Notes under the pieces: model-generated
The model's input: the letters and a program-made list of their open reading frames with translations, nothing else
Databases searched by the model: none
What the model was told of the DNA's origin: nothing
DNA from: Sarcomyxa edulis
Taxonomy: Eukaryota; Basidiomycota; Agaricomycetes; Agaricales; Mycenaceae
Reading direction: 5' to 3'
DNA length: 64,000 nucleotides
Assembly: GCA_009761415.1 (NCBI GenBank)
Contig: QUOL01000033.1
Location: forward strand, 1 to 64,000
Translations under genes and position numbers: made by a program
In this document: piece after piece, positions 45,140 through 56,619 of the stretch
How the letters are laid out: each line of letters starts with the position of its first letter
Position numbering within the stretch: position 1 is the stretch's first letter

Positions 45140-46195
45140 CTCATGAGCTCCTGGGTCTCCGCCGAGTGCTGCCGTTGCAGACGCTCGGATTCCAGAGACT
45201 TGGGTGTGACATAGCTGCTAGAAGACTTGTTTTCGCCGACCGTCGAGTAAATGCCACGAGAAGACCGATGTGATGAGGCGATGTAAGCATGAGCCGTAGG
45301 CTTTTGGTAGAGTGTACTTGCCGTCGGCATCGATTGTGTGTTTCGACGAACTGAGACCGTAGGCCTCTGCCCTCCATGCGTTCGAACCGTCGTTCCATCC
45401 TGGGATGATCTTGTATTCTGGAACGTCGTTCCCGTAGTGGCCAGGACCGTCGGGAAGCTTCTTCGCGGGCTTTGGACACATATCTGCAAGGCGGCGCCCA
45501 GCCATTATGATACCGCTCGTGTATTCGTTGGAGGTGCTCGGAATCAGAAGATGATTCCTCGAAGGGAGGGAAGTTGTACTTGGCGGCGAGAGTGGCTAGG
45601 GAGGGGAAGATTTTAGTGGTGGGGGCGGCAGAAGAGGAGTCAAGCGATGATTGTGAGTCGAGCGAAGCTGAGGCATACCCGCTGCTCGTGTCGCTATCGG
45701 CCGAACCGAAAGACTTTGGGGGAACAGCAGGGAGAGAGACCTGATCTCGATCAGGTCGATAGTTCAGTGGGAGACCACCATGTGTATTGTGGAGGTCCGC
45801 CATTTGGCACTCGTCGGAGCAGTAAAGTGGGAGAGGACTTGTGTCAATGACCTCTCGGTACTTTATCAGCGGTGCGGATTTAGGGGGTGCGGTGGTGGTG
45901 GAGAATTGTGAGGACTTGGAGTTTGTTGAATCTGAACGTTTTAGAGCGCCACGGCGGGGGATTTACAGCCCTGGGAGAGTGAGATTGAGAGGCCTTCCCA
46001 GGGGAAGAAGATGGAAGACTGGCAAGAAGGCTATCCAAGAACGAATTACCTGCATATTCGGAGGGGCCATCAATGCCGCTTATCGGATCCACACGATAAG
46101 CTGCATGATATTCTGCGACACGATGCTGGTGTTCGTTGGTATTTTCATGTCTGGCAGTATGGGTGAAATCTACGATATCGCAAAATTTAGTCACT
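45140..46195 (-). pseudogene. Ecl1-like life-span regulatory factor, copy B
   Basis: The minus strand reads APPKSAPLIKYREVIDTSPL then PLYCSDECQMADLHNTHGG, the Ecl1-type zinc-binding YCSxxCxxxD motif. It continues with LPAVPPKSFGSADSDTSSGY, PSLATLAAKYNFPPFEESSS and, after a frame change, MAGRRLADMCPKPAKKLPDG...IIPGWNDGSNAWRAEAYGLSS. Family members are small zinc proteins linked to chronological life span and metal/nutrient signalling. The expected N-terminal CxxC half is not readable, and the frame shifts near 45510-45540, so the copy is likely broken. It retains more than copy A at 30498-31560. Confidence 0.65.
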
Positions 46196-46390
46196 CATAG
46201 AGCAGAACCACTGGGGGGGGATCCGTCACAGACTTACGCTCGAGGCCTCTCATTGCCAGTCATCAGTCTGATACTGCCGATTATGACTTGCTATGGTATA
46301 GAGCTCGAGGGCAGTACGAGGACAGCCCTGAAGATACTCGATATCGAGCGGATTGCGATTTAAAGCCGTTTTGAAGTCCGACCATGCGAC

Positions 46391-46432
46391 AGCCACTGGT
46401 GGCTGTGATGAAAGACTGTCTTTCATCACAGC
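46391..46432. repeat. short inverted repeat
   Basis: GTGGCTGTGATGAAAGA pairs with TCTTTCATCACAGCCAC around a ~3-base loop, making a 17-bp stem. No neighbouring gene end is clear, so a terminator role cannot be argued. Confidence 0.7.
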
Positions 46433-47439
46433 CACTCGATCCAGCTTCCAGACTTCTCTACTTCTTGACGTTTTTGGAGACACAGGGCACAGAGTCAAAT
46501 CCTCCGTTTCTTACGACTCTGTGGAATATATCTCGCCGCCTGCTTTGTTGTATACCATCTCGTCACGGACGCGATGACTGCTAGACTTGCCACTAGTCTG
46601 CTAGGACACGTTCTTTTCTCAAAAAATCAGGTTGCATTGTGATTTTCTCCTCAGATCTGGTTGTAAATATTCTGAACTAGTAGCAGTCCTATCGTGCAGC
46701 TAAGCCGCATCCCAGGAGGACAGGTAAATTATCTAGTCATTCGATCGAGTCCCTTTGTTTTGACATTCAATTTCTCAGTCTAGTACCCATGCATCTAAAA
46801 CTACGAAACGAACTTGTGGCATCATTCGATACTCTCTCGTCTCATCTTAACACCACATTCAGATCGCTTTCTACGTCCCTAGCGCTTAGAGCAAGCAAAA
46901 CAAAACCGTCCGGTGCTCGGACATATCTTGTAATCTTGTGATCTTGTTGGGCCCGAGTAATTGGATCTGCGAAGGTGAGGGTGATGTTTGCGTTGGCAAA
47001 GATGAGGAGTTTGCCTAGTATTGGATTAGGTGTTGGTGGTGTTGGTGGGTATCGAGGCCCAACACAGGACCGTCCTCGAGCGTCGTATCAATCACAACCA
47101 CGATATCCTCGAGTTCCGTACCAAGCATCAGAAAACAATCCCGACGCTGACGAACGCAAACTCGAAGACGACGACGACGGAGAAGAAGAAGAAGACACAC
47201 GCCTCGACGAACCCATGAACACCCACATCCCATCCGCATCCCGACGGTCACTCACCTCTTCCCTAGTTCTTGACGAGTCTAACGCTTTGACGCGTCCACT
47301 GGCACAAACCCAGATCTTGGGGTTGGGCGTGTTGGGTTCGAGTGGTGGTGGGCTTGGGTCGAAGTTGAGGTTGTCTCTGCCTAGCAAGGGGAAGGGGAAG
47401 GGCAAGGTACGATGATAAAGCGTCCCCGGCACCTGAACG
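46433..47439. other. no firm gene; one open frame at 46975-47415
   Basis: The 146-codon plus frame at 46975-47415 (Asp/Glu-rich middle, KGKGKGKV end) may be a piece of the UTP20-like gene that follows, but I cannot match it. The rest shows nothing. Confidence 0.35.
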
Positions 47440-47970
47440 TGGGGCTCTCACTCGCGGTCATTGCGCCTCAACACCCTCCACCTCCTCTCCTCATCCAAAT
47501 TGGTCGCATCACCGCCTGATGTGCACGAGGTCGTCAAACGGTGTGAGGAAGTGGCGTTGGATGTGCAAGGCGTTAGAGAGAGGCTCTTGAGGATTGGAAG
47601 AGTTGGGTTGGTTGTTATCTCGAAATTCTCAAACACAACAGCATTGTATTCCACAGAAATCCTCCATACCCTATACATCACGCTTCTATCCCATCCCGAT
47701 CGCGCCATGCAGCTTCTATCCCTATCCTCTCTCTCCACCTACAAATCGCCACACCTCGTAGCTCACGATAGCAAACTTCGTACACTCCTCGATGATACTC
47801 GGTGGAGAGACGAGCTCACGTCCCTGGATCTGGCTAACATCAAGCCCGCAGAACCGTGGTGAACTGGTAGACGTCGTCATTCGAGTTTGATGTCGGAGAA
47901 GAGAGGTCTATCTCGAGGGGCTGATCGGAGAGCGGCTGTTCTGTCGTCCGGCCTCAAGCCCAAGGGTTTG
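47440..47970 (+). pseudogene. UTP20 (U3 snoRNP component) fragment
   Basis: The plus strand reads HTLYITLLSHPDRAMQLLSL, SLSTYKSPHLVAHDSKLRTL and LDDTRWRDELTSLDLANIKP. After a one-base slip come GELVDVVIRV and MSEKRGLSRGADRRAAVLSS. The sequence of HEAT-like helices, DELTxLDL, then VVIRVxFGLM..KRGRSRGADRRAAVL is typical of fungal UTP20, a ~2,500-residue nucleolar scaffold for 18S rRNA processing. Only about 160 residues remain here, with a frameshift near 47865-47890, so this is a dead fragment. An intact copy must exist elsewhere because the gene is essential in yeast. Confidence 0.6.
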
Positions 47971-48114
47971 TTTATTCACATTGATATTGAGCTCGCGCCA
48001 AAACCCTTCCACAACCGACGCTATCTAGTCGCAGTCCCCTCCTCTCCTTGCCGCTCAACGTTCAACCCTAACCCCACAGCAACACCACGACATCACCAGC
48101 ACCTCGCAATCACC

Positions 48115-48900
48115 TGCGTCAAATCTACCATCTCTTGCCCACATTGCGAGACATCCGTGGTTTTTGGTCGACCACAACAAAACTCGGTAAGTCCTATTGT
48201 CTTCTACACTTATCTATACTGTACTGACCTTTCTGGAATCCTTATAACAGGTCCTCATATCTAGGATACAAGCAGGATATACTAGGGGGAATCAGGACAC
48301 GCAGGAGATTGGAACTTGAGGTAAGCATTTCCCCTCACTCACTTCGTACTCGTAATCATTTACTGCGACAAGCAGCGTTCATAATCTCTCCAAGAAATCT
48401 CGACAATTCTGGGTGTAGTTTAGGGTCTCGGAGCTCATGCACACCATCTCATCGACCTCGGCGTTCCCCACATGCCCGACGCAGCTGAAGTACATCTCAA
48501 CGACCAGAACCCTATCTTGCAATCACCCATGTCTAACAGCAGACACTTTCGACGCACCCCATCACTGTCATCGCATGTCTTGATCTATGGACCTACACTT
48601 CCTATGTTCTGGCATCAGCAATTCACGCGCGATCGTTCCAAATGCATGACAGACCCCATGTTTGGGAGCACGACCACGACCAGTCTTGCCAGCGGTAATT
48701 TCCCATTGGCGTCTCCTTCTGAAATCATCCCTGGATCCACATTTTCTCGTCCACGCCCCGCAAATCCAGCAAATTCTCCTCATTCTGAATAAAACCCCGA
48801 TCTCGGTAGAGTGCTCTCCTCAGATCGTCGTAAGCCTACCAACAATGCTACTATCTATGCCAATGCCTATATCAACGTCAACGACATGGACGAACCCTAG
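48115..48900 (+). repeat. inverted duplication, right arm
   Basis: Counterpart of 44220-45000. It carries the apparent exon ending LWFLVDHNKTR, a 63-bp GTAAGT intron, SYLGYKQDILGGIRTRRRLE, and downstream the shared coding-looking block FGSTTTTSLASGNFPLASPS. The encoded protein is not recognised. Confidence 0.75.
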
Positions 48901-49390
48901 CCACGCGTTTTGAGTCAACAGGAACCCCCTCCCCTGCTACAAGACACTATAAGCATCATCGAATCTCTCTAAAACAACGCATCTAGCTCGGTCCATGCAT
49001 GCCCACCATCATATCATGTTAAGTCAATCGTGTTTGCCCACCCACGTAGAGAAACGGCAGAGTATCTGAGATCTCTTCTCAATTAGTCCAATCCTCTCGT
49101 CTTCGAGCTCCCACTGGCACATCATGTTGGAAATACTCACTTGATTCGAAGACGAGGTTCCAGTCAACGGTGAGTTCTCGTCTATTTCTCACCTTTGTAT
49201 TTCAATTTTAGTACTTTGCACGCTCCTAGGTACTTTCGGGACAAGACGAGATGAAGGTCCACCAAAACAACTCTCGCACTACTCCCTTCACCCATTCTCA
49301 CACTCAAATGTCGCATCAAGCAGAGTCAAACTATTTATATTAGGCTTGTTTCTTCCGTTCTTGCAAGACTCACCTCCTCTACAAATCAAC
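48901..49390. other. no gene seen
   Basis: About 490 bp without a supported reading frame. It is presumably decayed flank of the ABC-F relic. Confidence 0.4.
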
Positions 49391-49895
49391 GAGTCGAGTG
49401 TCTTGATTAGATATGGGACATCAAAGGTACGTTTCTGTATTCTCGAAATCGCCCTAGCGATAAATCTATATGACCTGTTGTTTTCGTTCGCTAATCCGCT
49501 GCCAGTCCACTTTCCTTAACTCTGTCGGTGTACCAGATATCGAAATCTTGGAACACATCGATATTTACCTGATCGGCGGTGAAGCCGAGACGACGTTGAC
49601 AATGTAGCACTCGACGCTGCTTACAGATAACTCGGGGAGCTCGACCCCATCACATTCGAAGTCATAGTCGGCAGTATCCTTTACAGTCTTGGCTTCATGA
49701 TGAAAAACCCAACCAAAGACATGAGTGGTGGATGGCGTATGCGTGTCGCCCTCGCCAGAGTGCCCTTCATCAAGCCTCATCTCGTCCTTTTCGGCGAGCC
49801 TACGAATAATCTCGATCGCGGCGCCATTGTATGGCTCGAGGCCTACTCCTGGTCGAAGCTGCAACGGAGATTGGGGGATGGCGCGAGGCTGGAGA
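49391..49895 (+). pseudogene. ARB1-type ABC-F ATPase fragment
   Basis: The plus strand reads VPDIEILEHIDIYLIGGEAE; then, after damage, NVALDAAYR, stop (TAA 49628-49630), LGELDPITFEVIVGSILYSL. Finally GFMMKNPTKDMSGGWRMRVALAR carries the ABC signature SGGWRMR, and LVLFGEPTNNLD is the Walker B motif with the catalytic-neighbour Asp replaced by Gly. ARB1/GCN20-like ABC-F proteins act in ribosome biogenesis and translation. Only the part from just after Walker A to Walker B of the first ATPase domain survives. The stop, the frame slip and the Walker B change show it is dead. Confidence 0.8.
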
Positions 49896-50083
49896 TTGGG
49901 TGAGTAACGTCAAGTCGATATTTTCTACTTATAGCCTCGACAAAGCCGGTTTTCCAACAGGATCTTCTCGACATGGCTCCCCACTCCCCATCTCGTCTGT
50001 AGATTACACGATTTCACGATCACAACGCTTCTGGGTTGATGCTGAAACCGAGATTGGGAAATGGCGCGAGGCTTGGTGATGCA

Positions 50084-51260
50084 CTGCAGAGGTACGAAAA
50101 ACTGTCTTTCAATCCCACTCGTCATTGTGGCCATGTACATGGTACTGTACCGAGACTCAGACACCTTGTATCTTTGAGTACCCGTTGGAATCGAGTGCAA
50201 GTTGACTGTCTGCTCAATCTGCAAGAGTGGAAGGGAATGCGAGACACGTTCAAGAGCATGTCGACACACTGCTCTCTACTGAACTCACTGCTAGCTACTG
50301 TACTGGCAACACCAACACCAACGACATCGGCATCGACATCGCGGACATCCCGAAGGCATCCCGAATCGAACCCCACGCACGACTTGCATCTCAAACTGAG
50401 GTCAAGAGTCAAGAAAAACGGCGACAGAACGATAACACATATATTTCAATCTACTAGTCTACATACCGCCCATCACCAGCTCCACTTCGCCCCATCTTTC
50501 AGTCGACTCCTTGAGATCGAACTACGAAAACTCACCCACTTACAACGTCGTCACCTGCTGCCGCTGTCGCTATCAAGGGTTGACGACGAGTTCCCCAGCC
50601 GTCGACGCACGCATAACTTTCCCAGTCAGCACCTCCAATGGACACATAATGTTGGAACGGACTTTGTGAGATGTAGTCAGGCTGGAGATCGGGTGATAGA
50701 CCAAAGTACGAGAAGTCGTTGTTCTATCTCGTCGTTGCGGCCATGTACCCAGACTCACTCACTTTGTGTATTCGAGTACCCATTGGAATCAAGTGCAGTT
50801 GACTGTTTGGTCACTCTGCAAGAATAGAAGACACCCGAAATCGAATCGACACACTGCTAGCTAGAGAACTGTCACCACCAACACCAACGATATCGCGAAG
50901 ACATCACAAATCAGTCATCGAGAACCTCACACGCGACTTACATCTCATACCGAATTTCATACTGAGGCCAAGGATAAAGCGACGAAAAAACAAGATATAT
51001 ATTATATTTCAAACTACTACAGACTACAGCAGTCTACATACCACCCACCAGTAGCTCCACTTCCCAATGTCCGTAGACAGAAGGTCCTTCAGTCGAGTTC
51101 CTGAGATGAGTTGAGCTACGGAAAAAATACTCGCACCCTGCTTCTACTGCCGCTATCCTCCAGAACGTACTAACGAGCTGACGACGAGTCCCCCAGCCGT
51201 CGACGCATACATACTCCTGCCAGTCAGAACTTCCATTTCCATCGATGAACGCATATGCAT
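50084..51260. repeat. ~600-bp tandem duplication (two units)
   Basis: Unit 1 (~50084-50660) and unit 2 (~50690-51260) share ordered blocks: TTGGAATC(G/A)AGTGCA, CGACACACTGCT, ACCAACACCAACGA, CGACTT(G/A)CATCTCA, CAGCTCCACTTC-like, CCCAGCCGTCGACGCA. They diverge by indels and many substitutions. Exon-like frames occur (ARLGDALQRYEKLSFNPTRH) but no family is recognised. Confidence 0.7.
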
Positions 51261-51289
51261 TATTTGATTGTCGAAGAGGCTTATCCGCA

Positions 51290-53130
51290 GGTGCGCGGCG
51301 TTCTCATCATGCAAGTCAGAAGCACCTAGAAGAAAAGAGAAAAGTACAACGACAGTTTAAGTTTTCGAACGTTAGACGTTAGACGTTAGGCATTAGTAGA
51401 AAGACTTACGGGGTAAGTGAGGGAGTGAGATGCACGCCGCTGAGTCTCGAGGAATTCAAATCGAAGTCGAAGTGAGCTTCGGGCGGCGGATGTATGGAAA
51501 AGGACACGGCCTGGAGAAAAGGTCAAAGGTCAGCGAGACGACGATGAAGACGATGAGCACATATTAGGAGAACTTACAAGCCATGTATAGTTTTGTTTCG
51601 AACGGTATGTTATGCTTACTCACGTTGATTTGTCCGAGTCGCAAGCCAGACAGTGGACATGGTGACTGGTCAGGTCAAGGCGGAGGGACCTACCATTGGA
51701 GATTTCAGCAGGACGAAACGGATCCCTACTCGCCTCAATTGAAGACTTACAGGCCAAGATGTGTCGTCGTGCGATAATACTTACGATGAAGCCATTCAAA
51801 TTAGTAGAGCCTAGACGGCGAACACACTGACTGGTTAGGTCAAGGCGGAGTCGCGAACAAGACTTGGAGCTTGGAGAGCGAGATCAGCACGACGAGGCGG
51901 AGATATGAAGGAAATACGTACGGGGTGTGAGTATTGCGCGATGCCTTTCTCTAGATTCTACGGACTTAAATGAGACGGGGACTTTTCCTTCTGTCCTGTC
52001 CTTTCCCGTGAGAAGTTCTGGGTTCACGGAGGATTCGAAAGTGGTCTCAGTCAGACTCAAGACATCTGAGGCGGCATCAGCAGCGACGAGCTACCAGTGC
52101 TTGTATCAGACAGAGATGGCGGTCATGTCGACTGGTTAGGTCAAGGCGGAGGGTCCCAAAGAAGAAATCAGCGGGTCGAAACGAGTTTATATCTATCCAT
52201 ATCCAAGACTCACGGATTTATACACATAACAGTTTTTGAAGTGCTTTGTGATCTGTTGATACATGACTGGTTAGGTGATGTGGAGATAATTTACAAAGGA
52301 ATGCACGGGGTGGCTTGGCAAGATCAAGGCGGAGAGACTGTTCGAGGGATCATAATGCGGTGCTTTGCTTTCTAAAGAGATATATTGAATGAGCAATGTG
52401 AGGGTTTCGATTCATCGAAACGACGTACAGGTTGGCGTTGGCAACGGGACTGTACATCGTCGAGAAGGGTGGAGATAGATGTTGATGACCGTCAGCTTGA
52501 GCTATAGAGAACGAATAGGGAAGAGAATGGATAGCTCACAGGGAACATTACCCCCGACTATCACGAAGGCGACGAAACGAACCGACGAAAGAATTCTGTC
52601 ATTACAGCACAGGGACCACAAGGGAATGAGGTACCCACTGTGACTTGATCGGAAAAAAAGCCGATGTCTACGGATCCGAACCATGGAAGACTCAGAGGAC
52701 AGAAGCACTAGCCGAGAATGCGAACCAGATCAGCCAGCTCAAGGAAATGAACAGGGGACGACGTGCGCTCACCTTGGAACGTCGACGAAAACACTGAGCT
52801 GGATTGCAGTCATGGTGAGCAAGAGTCGATGACGAGAAGGATGTCAAAGACTCACGTCGTAAATGCGCGTGATGCACGAGCGGAAAGATGGAGAGGAAGA
52901 GAAGAGAGAACGAGGGGGATGGAGAAAAACAAATATCACCGCTGACTTCTATACAACGACAATATACGACCCTGTCATTCATACATCAGCACCAAATAAA
53001 AGGGAGGAAAAGATCGAGAAAATCTGGACTCACGTTTCGGCGGTACTGACGACTGGAGTATGTAGACGGACGATCCATCGCTTAACGCATGATTGGATTT
53101 GGTACCCTTGAAATTGGAATGATGGGGACG
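51290..53130 (-). pseudogene. unrecognised minus-strand gene relic with repeated exon/intron modules
   Basis: The plus strand shows an unusual density of ACTTAC/ACTCAC words (51407, 51571, 51746, 51780, 52211, 52850, 53031), which are 5' splice donors when read on the minus strand. Five copies of a motif with core GGTTAGGTCAAGGCGG (51664, 51829, 52129, 52264 partial, 52312 variant) are, on the minus strand, a pyrimidine/CTAACCAG 3' splice-site-like module. Together this looks like a gene with many short exons, some duplicated. No protein motif is recognised and several exons contain stops. Confidence 0.4.
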
Positions 53131-53400
53131 CCGCTGTATTGTGTCGCCTTGGGTTCTGCATCTGAGGATCTGCGGATCTTCTTTGAAGTCTGCCCATCGT
53201 GGATATGTGACACGGTTTCTGACCCATCTAGTCCACTACTCCCCGGTTCTCTTCGTGGATCGGTAGACGAGACAATATTGACATGGTCTGATGGGCATAC
53301 CTGGACCGAGGTGAATGCGTTGGCTTTGAGGGAATTTAGGGCTACTGCTGGTGTTTCGTGCCAGGAGAAAGGATGTCCGTCGAGTGAACGCGCGAGGATA
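53131..53400. repeat. dispersed repeat, shared with 55740-56180
   Basis: The minus strand carries MGQKPCHIST at 53227, matching MGQKSCHIST at 56058. Plus-strand blocks GATATGTGACA, TTTCTGACCCATCTA, CGGTAGAC/CGGTAAAC and GTGAATGCGTTG occur in the same order at 56033-56140. It is an old duplication of a fragment of an unknown minus-strand gene. Confidence 0.6.
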
Positions 53401-54294
53401 GTCGTATCATCTGATTTCGAGAGGTTAGTCGGAGGTCTTCCGGACTACGAGTCAGTTTCAGACTGGTTAATATCGAGAACGCACCATTAGATAGACCCTG
53501 AGCCTCCGGGCTCGTCTCTTTTGAGGCAATGTACAAAGTTGAAGACCTGGAAACAGGACATATGTGAAGAGGAGACGCCTACCAAGAGGATTTGACAAAA
53601 ATTCAAGCCAAGCCTAGTGCGACTTGCATAGAGGGGAGGAGGAGATCTAGATAGTTGATGGGAAGACGCGAGAGAGAGAGACTCAGACTCAGAGAGACTC
53701 AGATCAGTCCTGCGATCGTGATCGTCAGAGACACCGAGTTCAGACACCGACCACATGCCAAGCCACTCAATCAAGTTCCCGTCCAAATTGTAACCCCTGT
53801 CAAACTCGTCCTCGGGCGGATGGTCTCCATTGTTCCTCCCTGCCTTGTCTGTGCGGATATACACTGTTTGCACCGCGTAAGCTATGGCCACTGTTATCGC
53901 ACTTGGGACATTTGGAGGGTGGTGGCTGGTCGTCCCAAGCTGCGTGGGCGGTGATTTCTTTTTTGTTCTTAATATGTCCAAATGAGCTAAGCTGCTTACC
54001 TTCTACCAATCAATGTCCTTTGTCCTTGTCCATTTTGCGCTGACTGGTATCCACAGCACCCTAGTGACCATACCCACCGCTCACCTCTCCAAGAACCTCA
54101 TTCTATTTGCCAACTTGAAGGGACTCGGAGCAAGAAGTTCGTGATACAAAATTCCCGGGATAGCTATACGTATGTGATTCTCTTCGACACTATACTCCAT
54201 AAACACTGTTTCCCTTATCTGATCAGATTGATATTGTAGTGTTCAGCCTCCGAGTCAATGTCGCTACACACAAGCTACACGACGCCCTCCCGGT
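53401..54294. other. no supported gene
   Basis: Contains the GAGAGAGAGACTCAGACTC stretch at ~53668 and scattered short frames only. Confidence 0.4.
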
Positions 54295-54378
54295 TGCCTC
54301 CGTGGGAATAAAGTCGCTTCAACTTTTGTTCAACTTTTTGTGAACAAAAGTTGAAGCGACTTTATTCCCACGGAGGCA
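54295..54378. repeat. 84-bp perfect hairpin repeat, copy B
   Basis: Arms 54295-54332 and 54341-54378 are 38 bp each and pair without a mismatch (outer end TGCCTCCGTGGGAATAAAG, inner end CAACTTTTGTTCA), around the loop ACTTTTTG. The same hairpin, degraded on its left arm, lies at 29650-29730 with the same right-hand flank. Confidence 0.92.
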
Positions 54379-54780
54379 TTGCCACACGAATTATTCTTTC
54401 CAAGTATGTGAATTGACCATATATATATTCTACCAGTACTCACGAAATATTCTGCAGACTTTACCAGCTCCTTTTAACACGATATTCAGTCCACCGCGGA
54501 TCATCGCCTATTCTCCAATCTCGGACCATCTTTTCTTCGATCCGAGCAAACAACATCTCTCAGAGGCATAAGATAGCAAAACGATAGTTGAAGGAACATG
54601 AAGAGGTACAAGGCAGGAGGTGGTGTGAATAGTATGGTACACATTTTTTTCACGCTGCCCAGACATGCTGCCGGCTCTCTTTGCTCATCATCTTTAGCAG
54701 CTACATATGTATCTTCTTGCTTAGACTCGAGGGTACGCAGATTGTCTGTAGTAGGGAGGTTCTTACAAATTCTCATTCAT
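54379..54780. repeat. duplicated noncoding segment, copy B
   Basis: Partner of 29731-30170, carrying an extra ~85-bp block (54462-54545) missing from the other copy. No gene is seen. Confidence 0.7.
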
Positions 54781-56219
54781 TGATATACAAACTCTATGCT
54801 TTGCTGGCTGGCTGGCAATTATACACTCGTTGACTCTCGTGTGTAGTAAGTACATAGCGTATCGGACATGCTTCCTCCTCTCATTCGATTTCAAATGGAA
54901 ACAACGAGGAACAGAGGCCATACAGACGAAACTCACCCCATCGAGTGCCCACTCGCCTGCACCTTCTACCATAACCCACTGGGACGACTGCGACTACGCG
55001 TCTCCAGAACCAGCCTGACCACTAAGAACCAAAGACCGAGTATCCTCCGCATCCTTCCTTGGCATTCTCATCGGACTCTCACCACCACTTTACGAGACGG
55101 GGGACTGGGGGAACACTTGTGTTGTTATCGCGATGAAGCTGGAGGGTAGCAATGTGTCTATTCGGGACATAGGTGTTGGGTGATTGACGGACGTGGCATT
55201 TTACGGGGATAGGCTGTTGGGCAGGTTAAGTGGGATGACTGGTTTGGGATTTAGATGCAGAGGCAAGGCCGGTGGGAGGGTGCGGAAAAACGTACTGCTG
55301 AGGATGGTCCAAGGGTGTACTCTTCGTGTGTCCCATTCCTTCAAGGCCGTGTTCCTTTTGATGACGCATGACGCGACGGTCGCGGTGTTTTGCAAGGGAA
55401 GACGGATGGCTGCGAGGGGGAGACATGAGCTTTGATGTATGATAGGTGCATCGGCTGTATATATACCATGCCTTTCAATTTGGTCGCAATTCTTAAACGG
55501 GAGTTTCTTACCTAGCAGCTGAGTCAAAAGGCCTCGGGGGTCGATGCACCAGCAGTCATCAGTATCATTTGTCACGACCGAGAAACAGCCGCAGACATTA
55601 GAATATATGGCACGCTGATTGAGATGGCATGCCTCACCTTCTAGTGCCTGCTCCTTCCACAATATCAGACAAGAGGAGACTCATCATGACTCGAAGAAGC
55701 CGAAGCTTCGGAGACGGAGATGGATGACTACGCACGTTGGGTGTATGTGTCCCACTCGTTTCTCCATGAGCTTGGAATAGACGAAGAAACTAGGATAGAA
55801 GATACATACCTTTGATGTCCAGTACTACCCAAGACTTCCGAGCCGTCGAGTTAGCCTGGAGGTGAGTGATGTGATGTCAAAAGAGCAGAAGCAGAAGAAA
55901 CGGGGCCTGATGGGATAGTCGACGCTGCTTGATGCAATGTCCTGGAGAGCGAGCAGGGAGTATACTCGTGCTGGATTGTCGTGTCTCAAAAACACCAGGA
56001 AAGAAATAAATGGAGAACGTGAGCGTACTGTTGATATGTGACATGATTTCTGACCCATCTACTCCGATACTCCCTGTCTCTCTTCATAGGCCGGTAAACA
56101 AGACGATGTTGAATGGAGGTGAATGCGTTGTGTTTGAGTGGAATTGAGGCTGCGGCTGATGTTTTGGTGGCAGGAGACATTATGTATGGCCATCGACTCG
56201 CGGCTGAGAGGAGACGCCA
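54781..56219. other. 1.4 kb without a supported gene
   Basis: Short frames on both strands (54868-55149, 55662-55201 minus) show no recognisable family. 55740-56180 is the partner of the repeat at 53131-53400. Confidence 0.4.
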
Positions 56220-56400
56220 TTAGACGCCAAGCCACTCAAGATGTATTTTGATCTTGTTTTGATCTCAACATACCAATTTCGACATCTCCCACACATCCTA
56301 CCCAATCCCACCCAATATCAGTCAAGGAAAACAACCCCGACAAGCCATTATTGTATCGTACACCCCAGCACAAATCGAGGCTTGTGTAACGCTGCTCGCT
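56220..56400. repeat. dispersed repeat, copy B
   Basis: Partner of 31590-31770. Here it lies immediately upstream of the Ca2+ ATPase relic. Confidence 0.65.
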
Positions 56401-56619
56401 GTCCGTGCAGGACAATCACATAGGAAAAAAGGGAGTAACGCCACATTCGCCTCTGATACCACTGGTGCGGATGGGGGCGCTGCGGGTATGGAATTGCGTA
56501 ATATCCAGTCGAACAATACGAGTATTACCCAGGTCGATTCGAATCCGCGGTCACGATCTCATTCACGCGCTACAGACCCCGATACCGATACAGAGAGACG
56601 AAACGGTTCTGCAGTGGTT

